Assembly (NCBI RefSeq): GCF_020164595.1
Contig: NZ_JAIQZE010000003.1
Span: 62,001 to 126,000, forward strand
Source of the DNA: Psychroflexus longus
GTDB lineage: Bacteria; Bacteroidota; Bacteroidia; Flavobacteriales; Flavobacteriaceae
Direction of reading: 5' to 3'
Length of the DNA: 64,000 bases
Shown: piece after piece, positions 35,087 to 44,555 of the stretch
How positions within the stretch are numbered: position 1 is the stretch's first letter
How the letters are laid out: each line of letters starts with the position of its first letter
The notes under the pieces: generated by a model
Told to the model about the DNA's origin: nothing
Database searches by the model: none
Seen by the model: only the letters and a program-made list of their open reading frames with translations
Program-made: the position numbers and the translations under genes

Positions 35087-38000
35087 TTAATTTAAAGTGA
35101 GGTAATTTAGTGAGATAACGGTAGCATTGAAGTCCATAAGTTGTTGCAGATACTCCAGCTTGATTTGTTGAGCCGTTTCCAGACTTTGTACAAATCTGAA
35201 GAAATCAATTTCACCGTTTTTAAAAGATAAGTTGGCTGTTTTGAAAATTTCATCGGCCACCTTGAGTTGACCATTTTCAAAAGTAACTAAACTTTCATCC
35301 TGGCTGGATAGTGAATTGATAAGCGTTCTCTGTTTTTGCTCCAGTTGGATTTTGGTTTCTTGTTGAGCCATAGCCATCATTTCATTTTCTAGTTGACGTG
35401 CTTTAATTTTGGATTGATTTCCGAAAAATAACAGAGGAATATTCAATCCTATTTGATAACCTTCAAAATTTTTGTCGATGCTGGAATTGCTCCGCATAAA
35501 GTAACTCGCACTTATCCCAGGCAATAATTCATTTTTAGCGAGTTGTTCACTGCGTTTAGCTTGTTGAGTCTGTAATTCACTCAATACGAAATCGGGTAAA
35601 TTTTCAATACTGTTGAGGTTGTTTAAAGTCAGCCGGTGTGGCGTTTCCCCTTCAATACTAAGTTCAACATCAGACTGAACAATAGTTCTTATTTGGTTTG
35701 ACGAATTTACCAGCTCATTCCTGACTTTTACAAGTTGAGCTTCAATTTGCTTTTGTTTGGACTGGGCAGTTATTTTTTCCAAATAAGAAGATTCACCTTC
35801 TTCAAATTTTCGCCTGGCCATTCTGGAAAAATCTTTATAAATGCTGTCCAGATAGCTGTAAATCTGAAGCTTCTCTTTAATGATCGAATATTCCATATAA
35901 CTGATTTCTAGGTTCTTAAGCCTCAACCTTTCCTCAATTGAATAACTGGTTTCGGCAAGCTCGGTAGTTACTTTATTAAGTTTTAAGCGACTATTGTAAA
36001 CTGTGGGAAAATCGAAATTTTGGATAATTCCCCATTGGTATAAGGGGCGATTAGCAATCGGATCAATTTCAGCTTCATCGTAATTTTGATAAATCTGTGC
36101 TTTATCGAACGTAAAGGCTTGTCCTTCGGCTGCTTCAGCCCGATTTATATTGAGTTTGGAAGCATTCAAGCCTTTATTGTTGGCCAGCATTTCAGCTTTA
36201 AGCTGATCCAGTTCTGGATTTTGTGCCTGACTTGAGAATACGCCACCAAGTCCAAAAAGGATAACTAAAATTGTGGTCTTTGGCATTTTTACTTTTTTAG
36301 ATTTTCCTTCAAAAATGTAATACAACACTGGAAGGATAATTAATGTCAGTAGGGTAGAAGTGATAAGCCCGCCAATGACCACCGTAGCTAGTGGTCGTTG
36401 CACCTCAGCACCTGCACCTGTGGAGATCGCCATAGGCAGAAATCCAAGAGCCGTGGAACTTGCTGTAAGCAGGACTGCTCTCAACCGGTCCAGCGTGGCT
36501 TCTATAATGTTATCTTTATTGAGCTCTCTGTTGTCATTTTGCAGGTCTTTAAAATATTCCACTAAAATAATCCCGTTTAATACGGCAATTCCGAATAGAG
36601 CAATAAAACCAACACCTGCCGAAATGCTAAAGGGCATATCTCTTATCCACAATAAAAACACGCCTCCAACAGCCGAAAACGGAATAGCTGTAAAAATAAG
36701 TAAGGCATCTTTGTAATTTTTCAAAGCAAAATAAAGCATGACAAAAATAAGCACAAGCACTATCGGTACAGTGATTTCCAAACGTTTGGTGGCACTTTGT
36801 AGATTTTCAAACTGACCGCCATAAGTCATGGTATATCCTACAGGTAAAGATAATTTGTCTTCCAAAATCACTTGAATATCTTCAACGACTGAAGCCAAAT
36901 CACGATTTCTTACGTTGACACCAACGACGATTCGTCGTTTGGTTTCATCTCTGGAAATCTTGGCAGGCCCTTTGGCGTAAATGATGTCGGCGACTTCGCT
37001 CAATGGAATTTTCCCAGCGTTTGGCGTATCGATCATCAGGTTTTGCAGATCAGTTATATCCTCGCGTTTATCTTCCTGAAGTCTTACAACCATGTCATAA
37101 CGCTTTTCACCTTCAAAAACAACACCTGTTTTCTGACCGGCAAATCCAGCAGCAATAATGTTGTTCAAGTCTTCAATATTCAACCCGTAACGGGCAATTT
37201 TTGATCTATTAAAATTTACTGCCATTTGTGGCAAGCCAACGATTTTCTCGACAGAAATATCTGCAGCACCATCCACATTACGAATGAGGTTTTGGACTTC
37301 ATTTCCTTTTTCAGCGAGAATATCCAAATCTTCTCCAAAGATTTTAATAGCGATATCCGATCGAACTCCTGTAATCAGTTCGTTAAAACGCATCTCGATA
37401 GGCTGTGTAAATTCGATTTCCATCCCTGGGATTACGGTTAGCGCTTCTTTGAATTTATTAGCCAGTTCTTCTTTACTTTCAGCGCTGGTCCATTCATCTT
37501 TGGGTTTAAGCCGAATTATGACGTCAGAATCCTGCATTGACATGGGATCGGTCGGCACTTCCGCAGCACCAATTCTGCTGACAACTTGTGTCACTTCAGG
37601 AAAATTATCCAAAAGTATTTTTTCTATTTGGGTGGTACGTTCAATGGTGCTCGATAGAGATTTACCAGTTTTAAGAATGGGCTGGATCACGAAATCTCCC
37701 TCATCCAGCGTAGGTACAAATTCACCTCCCATCTTGGTAAAGGTAAACACAGCTAAGGCCACAATGACCAAGGCAGAAATGACAACGGCTTTCGTATGAT
37801 TTAAAGCCCAGCTCACCGAGGGGACGTAAGCTTTTTTAACCTGATCTAAAATTTTTGTCGAGATATTTTTAGATTTCAGTTTCTTAGGATTTAAAAATAA
37901 GCTACAAGCTACCGGAATCCAGGTTAGACATAAAAACATGGCTCCAATAAGCGCAAAACCGAAGGTGAGAGCCATCGGTCTAAACATTTTACCTTCAACT

Positions 38001-39415
38001 CCGGAAAGGGAAACAATTGGAATAAATACAATCAAAATGATGAGTTGTCCAAAAATGGCAGAATTCATCATTTTGGAAGCGCCTTTTGCGGCGATTTCAT
38101 TTTTTTCTGAAGTATAGTCTTCACCTGTTAAAGTTTTAAATTTCTCAGATTTCAGTAGCATTTTAAAGGCGACAAACTCCACGATAATGACCGCTCCGTC
38201 TATAATGATTCCGAAGTCGAGCGCCCCAAGACTCATCAGGTTAGCATCGATGTTGAAAATATACATCAAGCTTATAGCAATAAGAAAACTAAGTGGGATT
38301 ACAGAGGAAATGATCAATCCCGATCGGATATCTCCGATAAGTAAAGTCACAATAAAAGCAACGACTAGAAATCCTAAAATTAAATTTTCAGCTATTGTGG
38401 AGGTAGTTTTACCAATCAATTCACTTCTATCCAGAAAGCCATTGATGTAAACGCCTTCGGGTAAACTTTCTTCAATTTGTTGTAGTCGGTCTTTTAAAGC
38501 CGTAATTACAGCTTTGGAATCAGCATCCTTGAGCATCATGATTTGTCCGAGTACTTTTTCACCTTCACCATTTCCAGTGATGGCTCCAAATCGTCTGGCA
38601 AATCCGAAGCCTACTTCTGCCACATCTCCAATGAGGATGGGAACCCCATTTCTGTTTTCTACACTTATATTTCGGATGTCTTCCAGACTTTTGACCAGTC
38701 CGTTACCACGGATAAAATAGGCTTGCTCTTCTTTTTCAATATAGCTTCCACCGGCAATGCTGTTATTTTTTTCTAAAGCTGTAAACACCTGCTGAATACT
38801 GATGTTTCTGGCTTGAAGCTTTTCGGAAGAAATAGCAACTTCGTATTCTTTAAGGAATCCGCCCCAGGTATTGATTTCAACAATTCCCGGAATACCAGAA
38901 AGTTGGCGTTTCACGATCCAGTCCTGGATACTTCTGAGCTCCATGACGCTAAACTCATTTTCATAGCCGGGTTTGGTTTCCAGCGTATATTGATAAATTT
39001 CTCCCAGACCCGTTGTAATAGGTCCCATTTCTGGGGTACCAAAATTATTGGGAATGGTTTCTTCGACATTGTTTAGCTTTTCTGCAATCAGCTGGCGGGG
39101 AAGATAAGTTCCCATATCATCTTCAAAAATGACAGTAACTACGGAAAGACCAAATTTTGACACCGATCGGATTTCTTTCACTCCAGGCAAATTGGACATT
39201 TCCAACTCAACGGGATAAGTGATAAATTGTTCCACATCTATGGTGGACAGGCTTCTGGAGGTAGTAATGACTTGTACCTGGTTGTTGGTGATGTCTGGTA
39301 CAGCACCTACGGAAATATTGGTCAAACTGTAAACGCCAAAACCAACAATAAAGCTAAGCATTAATATGATAAAGAATTTAGACTTTAAACTAAATTCAAT
39401 GATTTTTGTTAACAT
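35087..39415 (-). CDS. CzcA/CusA-type heavy-metal RND transporter fused to a TolC-like outer-membrane domain
   Basis: A single 1442-residue protein (start ATG 39415; an ATG at 39439 is possible) holding pump and outer-membrane channel. Residues 1 to about 1040 are an HME-family RND transporter. TM4 carries the proton/cation signature DFGIIIDGAVIIVE, with Asp400, Asp406 and Glu413 as in CzcA, which points to Zn/Co/Cd/Ni rather than copper. At 1044 a second start-like segment begins, MPKTTILVILFGLGGVF then SSQAQ, an internal signal-peptide-like helix. About 375 residues of TolC/CzcC-like coiled coil follow to the end. Such fusions occur in Bacteroidota. How one chain spans both membranes, with or without cleavage, is unresolved. 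Confidence 0.93.
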   Translation of the reverse strand: MLTKIIEFSLKSKFFIILMLSFIVGFGVYSLTNISVGAVPDITNNQVQVITTSRSLSTIDVEQFITYPVELEMSNLPGVKEIRSVSKFGLSVVTVIFEDDMGTYLPRQLIAEKLNNVEETIPNNFGTPEMGPITTGLGEIYQYTLETKPGYENEFSVMELRSIQDWIVKRQLSGIPGIVEINTWGGFLKEYEVAISSEKLQARNISIQQVFTALEKNNSIAGGSYIEKEEQAYFIRGNGLVKSLEDIRNISVENRNGVPILIGDVAEVGFGFARRFGAITGNGEGEKVLGQIMMLKDADSKAVITALKDRLQQIEESLPEGVYINGFLDRSELIGKTTSTIAENLILGFLVVAFIVTLLIGDIRSGLIISSVIPLSFLIAISLMYIFNIDANLMSLGALDFGIIIDGAVIIVEFVAFKMLLKSEKFKTLTGEDYTSEKNEIAAKGASKMMNSAIFGQLIILIVFIPIVSLSGVEGKMFRPMALTFGFALIGAMFLCLTWIPVACSLFLNPKKLKSKNISTKILDQVKKAYVPSVSWALNHTKAVVISALVIVALAVFTFTKMGGEFVPTLDEGDFVIQPILKTGKSLSSTIERTTQIEKILLDNFPEVTQVVSRIGAAEVPTDPMSMQDSDVIIRLKPKDEWTSAESKEELANKFKEALTVIPGMEIEFTQPIEMRFNELITGVRSDIAIKIFGEDLDILAEKGNEVQNLIRNVDGAADISVEKIVGLPQMAVNFNRSKIARYGLNIEDLNNIIAAGFAGQKTGVVFEGEKRYDMVVRLQEDKREDITDLQNLMIDTPNAGKIPLSEVADIIYAKGPAKISRDETKRRIVVGVNVRNRDLASVVEDIQVILEDKLSLPVGYTMTYGGQFENLQSATKRLEITVPIVLVLIFVMLYFALKNYKDALLIFTAIPFSAVGGVFLLWIRDMPFSISAGVGFIALFGIAVLNGIILVEYFKDLQNDNRELNKDNIIEATLDRLRAVLLTASSTALGFLPMAISTGAGAEVQRPLATVVIGGLITSTLLTLIILPVLYYIFEGKSKKVKMPKTTILVILFGLGGVFSSQAQNPELDQLKAEMLANNKGLNASKLNINRAEAAEGQAFTFDKAQIYQNYDEAEIDPIANRPLYQWGIIQNFDFPTVYNSRLKLNKVTTELAETSYSIEERLRLKNLEISYMEYSIIKEKLQIYSYLDSIYKDFSRMARRKFEEGESSYLEKITAQSKQKQIEAQLVKVRNELVNSSNQIRTIVQSDVELSIEGETPHRLTLNNLNSIENLPDFVLSELQTQQAKRSEQLAKNELLPGISASYFMRSNSSIDKNFEGYQIGLNIPLLFFGNQSKIKARQLENEMMAMAQQETKIQLEQKQRTLINSLSSQDESLVTFENGQLKVADEIFKTANLSFKNGEIDFFRFVQSLETAQQIKLEYLQQLMDFNATVISLNYLTLN

Positions 39416-39432
39416 ATGAGTTGAATTTGAAT

Positions 39433-39523
39433 CCCTCATTGAGGGGTTTTATTTCCCGACCTATTAGGTCAAAATTTTAAAGTATTTCACTTTGGATAAC
39501 CAGGTGGCTCTGCCTTGAGGCAG
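39433..39523. repeat. Three short palindromes between the His-rich protein gene and the RND gene
   Basis: CCCTCA-T-TGAGGG (39433-39445), GACCTA-T-TAGGTC (39458-39470) and CTGCCT-TG-AGGCAG (39510-39523), all within about 90 bases of the 143-base gap. They could be mRNA-processing or attenuation hairpins that set the ratio of the small protein to the pump. The first overlaps the alternative upstream ATG of the pump gene. Confidence 0.6.
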
Positions 39524-39557
39524 CTTATTGATCATAAAAAGTAAATTGAATTATTAT

Positions 39558-39938
39558 TCAAGCTTTTGGTGGCTGAAGAATTTCAGTAGTATGTAAGGTT
39601 GAAAAGAAATCTTGATAATTGAAATTTTTAGTTGATGAAATTTCAATATGCACTGGGAGAAGCTGAACTAATTCTGGGGTGGTAAAATAAATGGTGTTTA
39701 TTGATGAAATGACATCCTGGAAAGGTAAATTTTCGTGTTCTTCATGCTCATTAGAGTGGGCTTCCTTCTTGCTGCCATAATGTAAATCCAAAAAATCGTT
39801 GAACGAATTGTTATAGTTTGTTTTATGAAGTTGATAGTGGTTTACCAAATTATAAAAACTTGATACATCACCGATATTCATACCAAAGGATTGCATGGTA
39901 AATAGAAAGATCAGCAGATATGAAAATATTTTTTTCAT
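39558..39938 (-). CDS. Small secreted His-rich protein, first gene of the metal-efflux operon
   Basis: 126 residues with a signal peptide (about 1-19, FLFTMQSFG) and a His/Glu-rich patch KKEAHSNEHEEHENLPF in the middle. It ends in EILQPPKA. I remember similar small proteins with a C-terminal QPP in front of CzcA/CusA genes of flavobacteria, but know no functional name. The histidines and operon position suggest periplasmic metal binding or sensing; that is inference. A -7 promoter element ends 5 bases before its ATG, so its mRNA is probably leaderless. Confidence 0.75.
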   Translation of the reverse strand: MKKIFSYLLIFLFTMQSFGMNIGDVSSFYNLVNHYQLHKTNYNNSFNDFLDLHYGSKKEAHSNEHEEHENLPFQDVISSINTIYFTTPELVQLLPVHIEISSTKNFNYQDFFSTLHTTEILQPPKA

Positions 39939-39943
39939 AAATA

Positions 39944-39951
39944 CAAATGTA
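39944..39951 (-). promoter_or_regulatory. -7 element of the metal-efflux operon
   Basis: On the minus strand TACATTTG matches TAnnTTTG exactly, with only 5 bases between it and the ATG at 39938. Transcription would begin at or very near the start codon. No TTG was found at the -33 position. Confidence 0.55.
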
Positions 39952-39970
39952 GCTTATTTATAGAAGTTTA

Positions 39971-39989
39971 ATCTTAAGATAGGCTTAAG
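39971..39989. promoter_or_regulatory. Twin CTTAAG palindromes, candidate operator
   Basis: CTTAAG at 39973-39978 (inside the 10-bp palindrome ATCTTAAGAT) and again at 39984-39989. The centres are 11 bases apart, about one helical turn, in the -33 region of the metal-efflux promoter. This is the spacing expected for a dimeric regulator. Confidence 0.45.
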
Positions 39990-40194
39990 TATAAAGTTGT
40001 GCATCTATTCAAATTCAGAACAGTCTTTACTAAGCAAATGAACACTGGCTTTTATTAATAAACGCTCTACATGTTCTTCAGCTTCATATGTAATCAGATT
40101 TCACACATTTAATATTTATTCAGAATGGATTATTCTTAAGTCTTGCTAAAGTTATTTGTAAATTTTTATTTAAAAAAATAAGACATGACTGGAA

Positions 40195-41928
40195 TTGCTT
40201 AATTTTGTTACCAAATCTTATAATTTGAAATATTTCTTTCTATTATTATCCTTTCTCATATTAACTAGTTCACTGTTTTCCCAGGAAGGCAAAAAAATTT
40301 ACTACGAAAGCGACAGGACCCGGGTAGACGAAGCTACATATCCTGACGCAACTATTCTGCAAAAAGTATCCAGACAGGTATATTTCCTTCATAAAGGCAT
40401 AGAAGTCTGGTGTGATCGGGCTATTTTTTATCAGGCTGATGATTTTTTTAAAGCTTATGGTAATGTGAGAATGAAGCAGGGGGATACCATCAACATGACC
40501 AGTAAATATGCTGAATATAATGGTAATACCCAGTTCGCATTTGCTAGTGAAGACGTGGTTTTAACCACACCAAGTAATAAGTTAACCACAGATTCTTTGT
40601 TTTTCAATAGGGTCAAGCAGGAAGCTTTTTACCGCAGCGGTGGCAAAGTTCAGGATTCTGCATCTACTATTACCAGCATAAGAGGAAGGTATTTTATGAA
40701 TCAGGAGAAATTTTCTTTTAAACAGAATGTAAAAGTTAGAAATCCAGAATATGATATTGATTCTGAAAATCTTGATTTTTATTCTGAAGAAGGGCATGCT
40801 TATTTATACGGTCCCTCAACTATAACGAGCGAAACAAGCGTTGTTTATTGTGAGCGCGGTTTTTATGATACAAGAAATGACAATGGTTTTTTTGTGAAAA
40901 ACTCTAAAGTTGATTACGAAAATCGAAAACTAGAAGGCGACAGTATATTTTTTGACAGACCTAGCGGTTTTGCTTCCGCAACCAATAATATCAAGGTAAC
41001 AGACACCATAAATCATTCGGTGATTACAGGTCATTATGCAGAGGTGTTTAGAAAAAAAGATTCTTTATTTATAACCAAAAATCCGATAGTAGCTATTAAA
41101 CAGGAAAAAGATTCTGTTTACCTGGCCAGTGATACTTTGCTCGTCACCGGAGAAGTAGATAATAGAGATATAAGAGCTTATTATGATGCAAGAATATTCA
41201 AATTTGACCTAAGCGGCAAAGCTGATTCCATTCATAGTAGTGAAAAAACAGGGTTGACCAAACTGATAAGAAATCCAGTTTTATGGTCTGGAGAAAGTCA
41301 AATTACTGGAGATACCATACATCTAATTAGTGATACTGAAACTGAAAAACTAGATTCTTTAAGAGTTTTTGAAAATTCATTTATGATTCAAAAAGATTCT
41401 ATCGAAGGATATAATCAAATTAAGGGAAAGGAACTTTATGCACTCTTTGAAAACAATGAGATCTATGAAGTGGACATTATAAAAAACACAGAATCTTTGT
41501 TTTATGTAAGAGATGACAGTTCCGATCTTATAGGAATTGATAAAACCTTATCAGCGAAGATTAAAATACTATTAGAAAACCAAGAAATTCTGGAAGTGGT
41601 TTACTACAATAATGTAGATTCAAAGACTTTCCCAAGTTCTCAATTCCCGGAAAACTCTAAGGAATTAAAAGGCTTTACTTGGCGTGGAGAAGAAAGGCTT
41701 ACGACCAAAGCTGATTTATTGAAAGGAAGAGAAAGACCAGTTTTACCTAAAATAAAGGGAATAAAAGATCCAGAAATTTACGAGGATTTCTTTGAAGGTG
41801 TGGATGAATTAAATTCCAATTCCAATTTGAAAAATTCCACTCTGAAAAATTCTAAAGGGAATACTCCATCTAAAGCTCTTGAGAAATCACCTAAACCTAA
41901 AACCATAAAACCAATTGATGAAGAGTGA
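40195..41928 (+). CDS. OstA/LptA-like envelope protein
   Basis: 577-residue exported protein with a signal peptide (to about 29, SSLFSQ) and repeated OstA-type beta strands, for example IYYESDRTRVDEATYPDATI, IFYQADDFFKAYGNVRMKQGD and FYSEEGHAYLYGPSTI. It belongs with LptA/LptD N-terminal domains that carry lipopolysaccharide across the periplasm. The C-terminal tail is low-complexity (NSNSNLKNSTLKNSKG). The start is uncertain: TTG at 40195 or TTG at 40225 (which would give LKYFFLLLSF as a compact signal peptide); no ATG fits. The 3' end overlaps the next gene. Confidence 0.85.
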   Translation: MLNFVTKSYNLKYFFLLLSFLILTSSLFSQEGKKIYYESDRTRVDEATYPDATILQKVSRQVYFLHKGIEVWCDRAIFYQADDFFKAYGNVRMKQGDTINMTSKYAEYNGNTQFAFASEDVVLTTPSNKLTTDSLFFNRVKQEAFYRSGGKVQDSASTITSIRGRYFMNQEKFSFKQNVKVRNPEYDIDSENLDFYSEEGHAYLYGPSTITSETSVVYCERGFYDTRNDNGFFVKNSKVDYENRKLEGDSIFFDRPSGFASATNNIKVTDTINHSVITGHYAEVFRKKDSLFITKNPIVAIKQEKDSVYLASDTLLVTGEVDNRDIRAYYDARIFKFDLSGKADSIHSSEKTGLTKLIRNPVLWSGESQITGDTIHLISDTETEKLDSLRVFENSFMIQKDSIEGYNQIKGKELYALFENNEIYEVDIIKNTESLFYVRDDSSDLIGIDKTLSAKIKILLENQEILEVVYYNNVDSKTFPSSQFPENSKELKGFTWRGEERLTTKADLLKGRERPVLPKIKGIKDPEIYEDFFEGVDELNSNSNLKNSTLKNSKGNTPSKALEKSPKPKTIKPIDEE

Positions 41929-43114
41929 TTTTCTAGAATATCAGGCTCAAACGACTCCTCATCCTCTTGGTATGGAAGTGAGTCATGCTGAAGGGTCTTT
42001 TATTTATACAACCGACGGCAAACAATACTTGGATTTTGTAGCTGGAGTATCAGCTTGCGGTCTAGGTCACAGGCATCCAATAGTGATCAAAGCTATCAAA
42101 GATCAACTCGACAAATACATGCATGTCATGGTGTATGGAGAGTATATCCAGTCTCCTGCAGTTGAATTTACAAAACTACTGGCAGAGCATTTGCCAGAAC
42201 CTTTATCACAGACTTACCTGGTCAATAGCGGAACTGAAGCTATTGACGGAGCGATGAAGTTAGCCAGAAGAGCTACAGGAAGAAGTCAAATTATTGCAGC
42301 CAGAAATTGCTACCACGGTAATTCATATGGAGCCTTAAGTTTAATGGATTATGAAGAACGTATCGCTCCATTTCGACCTTTGGTTGGAGACATCACTCAC
42401 ATTCAGTTCAATACAGAAACCTGCCTAGATGTCATTACCAAAAACACTGCAGCTGTCATCTTAGAAACCATTCAGGGAGGTGCAGGTTTTATTGTACCTA
42501 AAACCGATTATTTAAAAAAGATAAAACAACGATGTGAAGACGTTGGTGCTTTATTAATCTTGGACGAAATTCAGCCAGGATTTGGAAGAACAGGCAAGCT
42601 TTTCGGGTTTGAACATTTTGGAATTGTTCCAGATATTTTAGTAATAGGAAAAGCTATGGCTTCTGGTTTGCCGGTTGGTGCTTTTACAGCTTCTAAAACT
42701 TTGATGAGTTTATTAAGCGACAAGCCAAAACTTGGCCATATTACCACGTTTGGCGGAAATCCTGTAATTGCATCCGCTTGTAAGGCAACTTTAGAAGTTT
42801 TGACGTCAACGAGCATTATTAAAGACATTGAAAAGAAAGAAAAGTTATTTAGAAAACTGCTTTCCCATGAATTAATAACTGAAATAAGAGGGATGGGCTT
42901 AATGCTTGCTCCAATTTTTAGAACCTCAGATATTGCAAATCATTTAGTTTTGGAAGCTAAAGAAAGGGGTCTTGTTTTATTTTGGTTACTTTACGAAAAT
43001 AAAGCAGTGAGAATATCACCGCCTTTAACCATATCTGAAGAGGAAATAGCCCAAGGCTGTGGCATTATAATTGATATATTGGATTCGTATTCAAAATCCA
43101 AAATAAGTGAATAA
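41918..43114 (+). CDS. Class-III pyridoxal-phosphate aminotransferase
   Basis: Ornithine/acetylornithine-type aminotransferase fold, 398 residues from ATG 41918, overlapping the OstA-like gene by 11 bases. PLP segments: NSGTEAIDGAMKLARRATGR, ILDEIQPGFGRTGKLFGFEH and the Schiff-base Lys in VIGKAMASGLPVGAF. The TTFGGNPV loop is also typical. The amino donor cannot be read; lysine, 4-aminobutyrate or ornithine-type substrates are possible. No arginine-synthesis genes are nearby. Confidence 0.9.
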   Translation: MKSDFLEYQAQTTPHPLGMEVSHAEGSFIYTTDGKQYLDFVAGVSACGLGHRHPIVIKAIKDQLDKYMHVMVYGEYIQSPAVEFTKLLAEHLPEPLSQTYLVNSGTEAIDGAMKLARRATGRSQIIAARNCYHGNSYGALSLMDYEERIAPFRPLVGDITHIQFNTETCLDVITKNTAAVILETIQGGAGFIVPKTDYLKKIKQRCEDVGALLILDEIQPGFGRTGKLFGFEHFGIVPDILVIGKAMASGLPVGAFTASKTLMSLLSDKPKLGHITTFGGNPVIASACKATLEVLTSTSIIKDIEKKEKLFRKLLSHELITEIRGMGLMLAPIFRTSDIANHLVLEAKERGLVLFWLLYENKAVRISPPLTISEEEIAQGCGIIIDILDSYSKSKISE

Positions 43115-43193
43115 CTTGTGGATAACATTTTTAAAAATTCTATTCTTTATTGAATAAAGACGTTTACCTTAACCTAAAATTAAATCATTTTAT

Positions 43194-44555
43194 ATGCAAC
43201 TAGGATCCTCTCACAATGAAGACTTCGATTTTCCTATAGAGAAATTTGAAATGATGCTAAAAACCAATGAGGTCTTATTTTTTGACGCTGCAGAATTTGA
43301 GAATATTATAGGTCATTATATTGATAGTGGAAGGTTAGCATTAGCTAAAAAAGCTCTCAAGCTTGCGTTGGATCAGCATCCTAAATCCGTCAACTTACTT
43401 TTGATGAAAGCTGAGCTTTTAACATTTGAAGACAAGTTTGAAAAGGCTATGGAGTTACTGGAGCGCCTTAAAGCTTTAGAACCCAATAATGAAGAAATTT
43501 ATATCCTGATTGCGAATATATATTCAAAACAAGATCTCCATTTTGATGCTATTGATGTTTTAAAAGAGGCTCTGGATTTTGCAGACGATCTTATTGAAAT
43601 ACATAGCATAATGGGTATGGAGTATCTATTTCTTGAAGATTTTGAAAATGCCAAAGACAGCTATATACAGTGTCTGGAGAATGATGAAAATGATTATACA
43701 GCCCTATATAATATTATTTATTGTTTCGATTTTTTAGATCAAAACGAAGCAGCTATAGTTTTTCTAAAAGATTTTCTAGATCGCCAGCCTTACTGTGAAG
43801 TTGCCTGGCATCAGCTAGGTAAAATATATTTTGAAAATAAACAATATGAACAAGCACTTGAGGCTTTTGATTTTGCAATTATTTCAGATGATTATTTTAT
43901 TGGAGCTTATCTCGAAAAAGGTAAAGTTTTAGAAAGATTAAGTCGTTACAAGGAAGCTATAGAGTGTTACACATTAACTCTTCAGATAGACGATCCTACT
44001 GCTTTTGCTTATTTAAGAATAGGAAAGTGTTTCCTGAAACTTAATGATCCAGAGAAAGCCCTCAAACATTACAAAAAAGCATTGCATGAGGATCCGCTTT
44101 TAGATAAAGTTTGGTTAGCACTTTCAGACTATCATGTAAAAATCAAGGATTATAAAAAAGCGCTTTACTATATCAATAAGGCTATTAACATTGACGAAGA
44201 AAATGTTTTGTATTGGAAGCATTTCGCTATCATCAATTTAGAGTTAGATAATATTAAAGATTCTGCTTTTGGTTTCAAAAAAAGTTTAGAGCTAGGTAAT
44301 TATGAATTAGAAACCTGGATTACCCGGTTGGATATTCTCATAGATCTAAAACATTTTGAGGATGCCTTAGAAACTCTAAAGCATGCTGAAGACTTTTTTC
44401 CTCACTTCGCAGAATTAGAATATAGATATGCTGGTATTTATTTTGAACTCGGGGAATTACAGGACTCAGTAGATCATTATGAGAAGGCTTATTTCCTAGA
44501 TCCTAACTACAGTTATATTATGAAGGATTTGTTCCCAAAATTTAATTTAAGGTAA
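43194..44555 (+). CDS. Tetratricopeptide-repeat protein
   Basis: 453 residues made almost wholly of TPR-type helix pairs, without signal peptide or membrane helix, so probably a cytoplasmic scaffold. Clear units include KAMELLERLKALEPNNEEIY, YEQALEAFDFAIISDDYF, YKEAIECYTLTLQIDDP, PEKALKHYKKALHEDPLL and YKKALYYINKAINIDEE. No other domain is visible. It lies 79 bases after the aminotransferase gene. Partner unknown. Confidence 0.93.
   Translation: MQLGSSHNEDFDFPIEKFEMMLKTNEVLFFDAAEFENIIGHYIDSGRLALAKKALKLALDQHPKSVNLLLMKAELLTFEDKFEKAMELLERLKALEPNNEEIYILIANIYSKQDLHFDAIDVLKEALDFADDLIEIHSIMGMEYLFLEDFENAKDSYIQCLENDENDYTALYNIIYCFDFLDQNEAAIVFLKDFLDRQPYCEVAWHQLGKIYFENKQYEQALEAFDFAIISDDYFIGAYLEKGKVLERLSRYKEAIECYTLTLQIDDPTAFAYLRIGKCFLKLNDPEKALKHYKKALHEDPLLDKVWLALSDYHVKIKDYKKALYYINKAINIDEENVLYWKHFAIINLELDNIKDSAFGFKKSLELGNYELETWITRLDILIDLKHFEDALETLKHAEDFFPHFAELEYRYAGIYFELGELQDSVDHYEKAYFLDPNYSYIMKDLFPKFNLR

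Noticed and set aside
37284-37799. 171-codon open frame antisense to the RND pump gene
   Set aside because: Shadow of the strongly supported pump gene; composition and sequence show no protein family.
40185-40202. Five-codon leader peptide ATG 40185 overlapping the OstA-like start
   Set aside because: Too short to distinguish from chance; noted only because the OstA-like gene lacks an ATG start.
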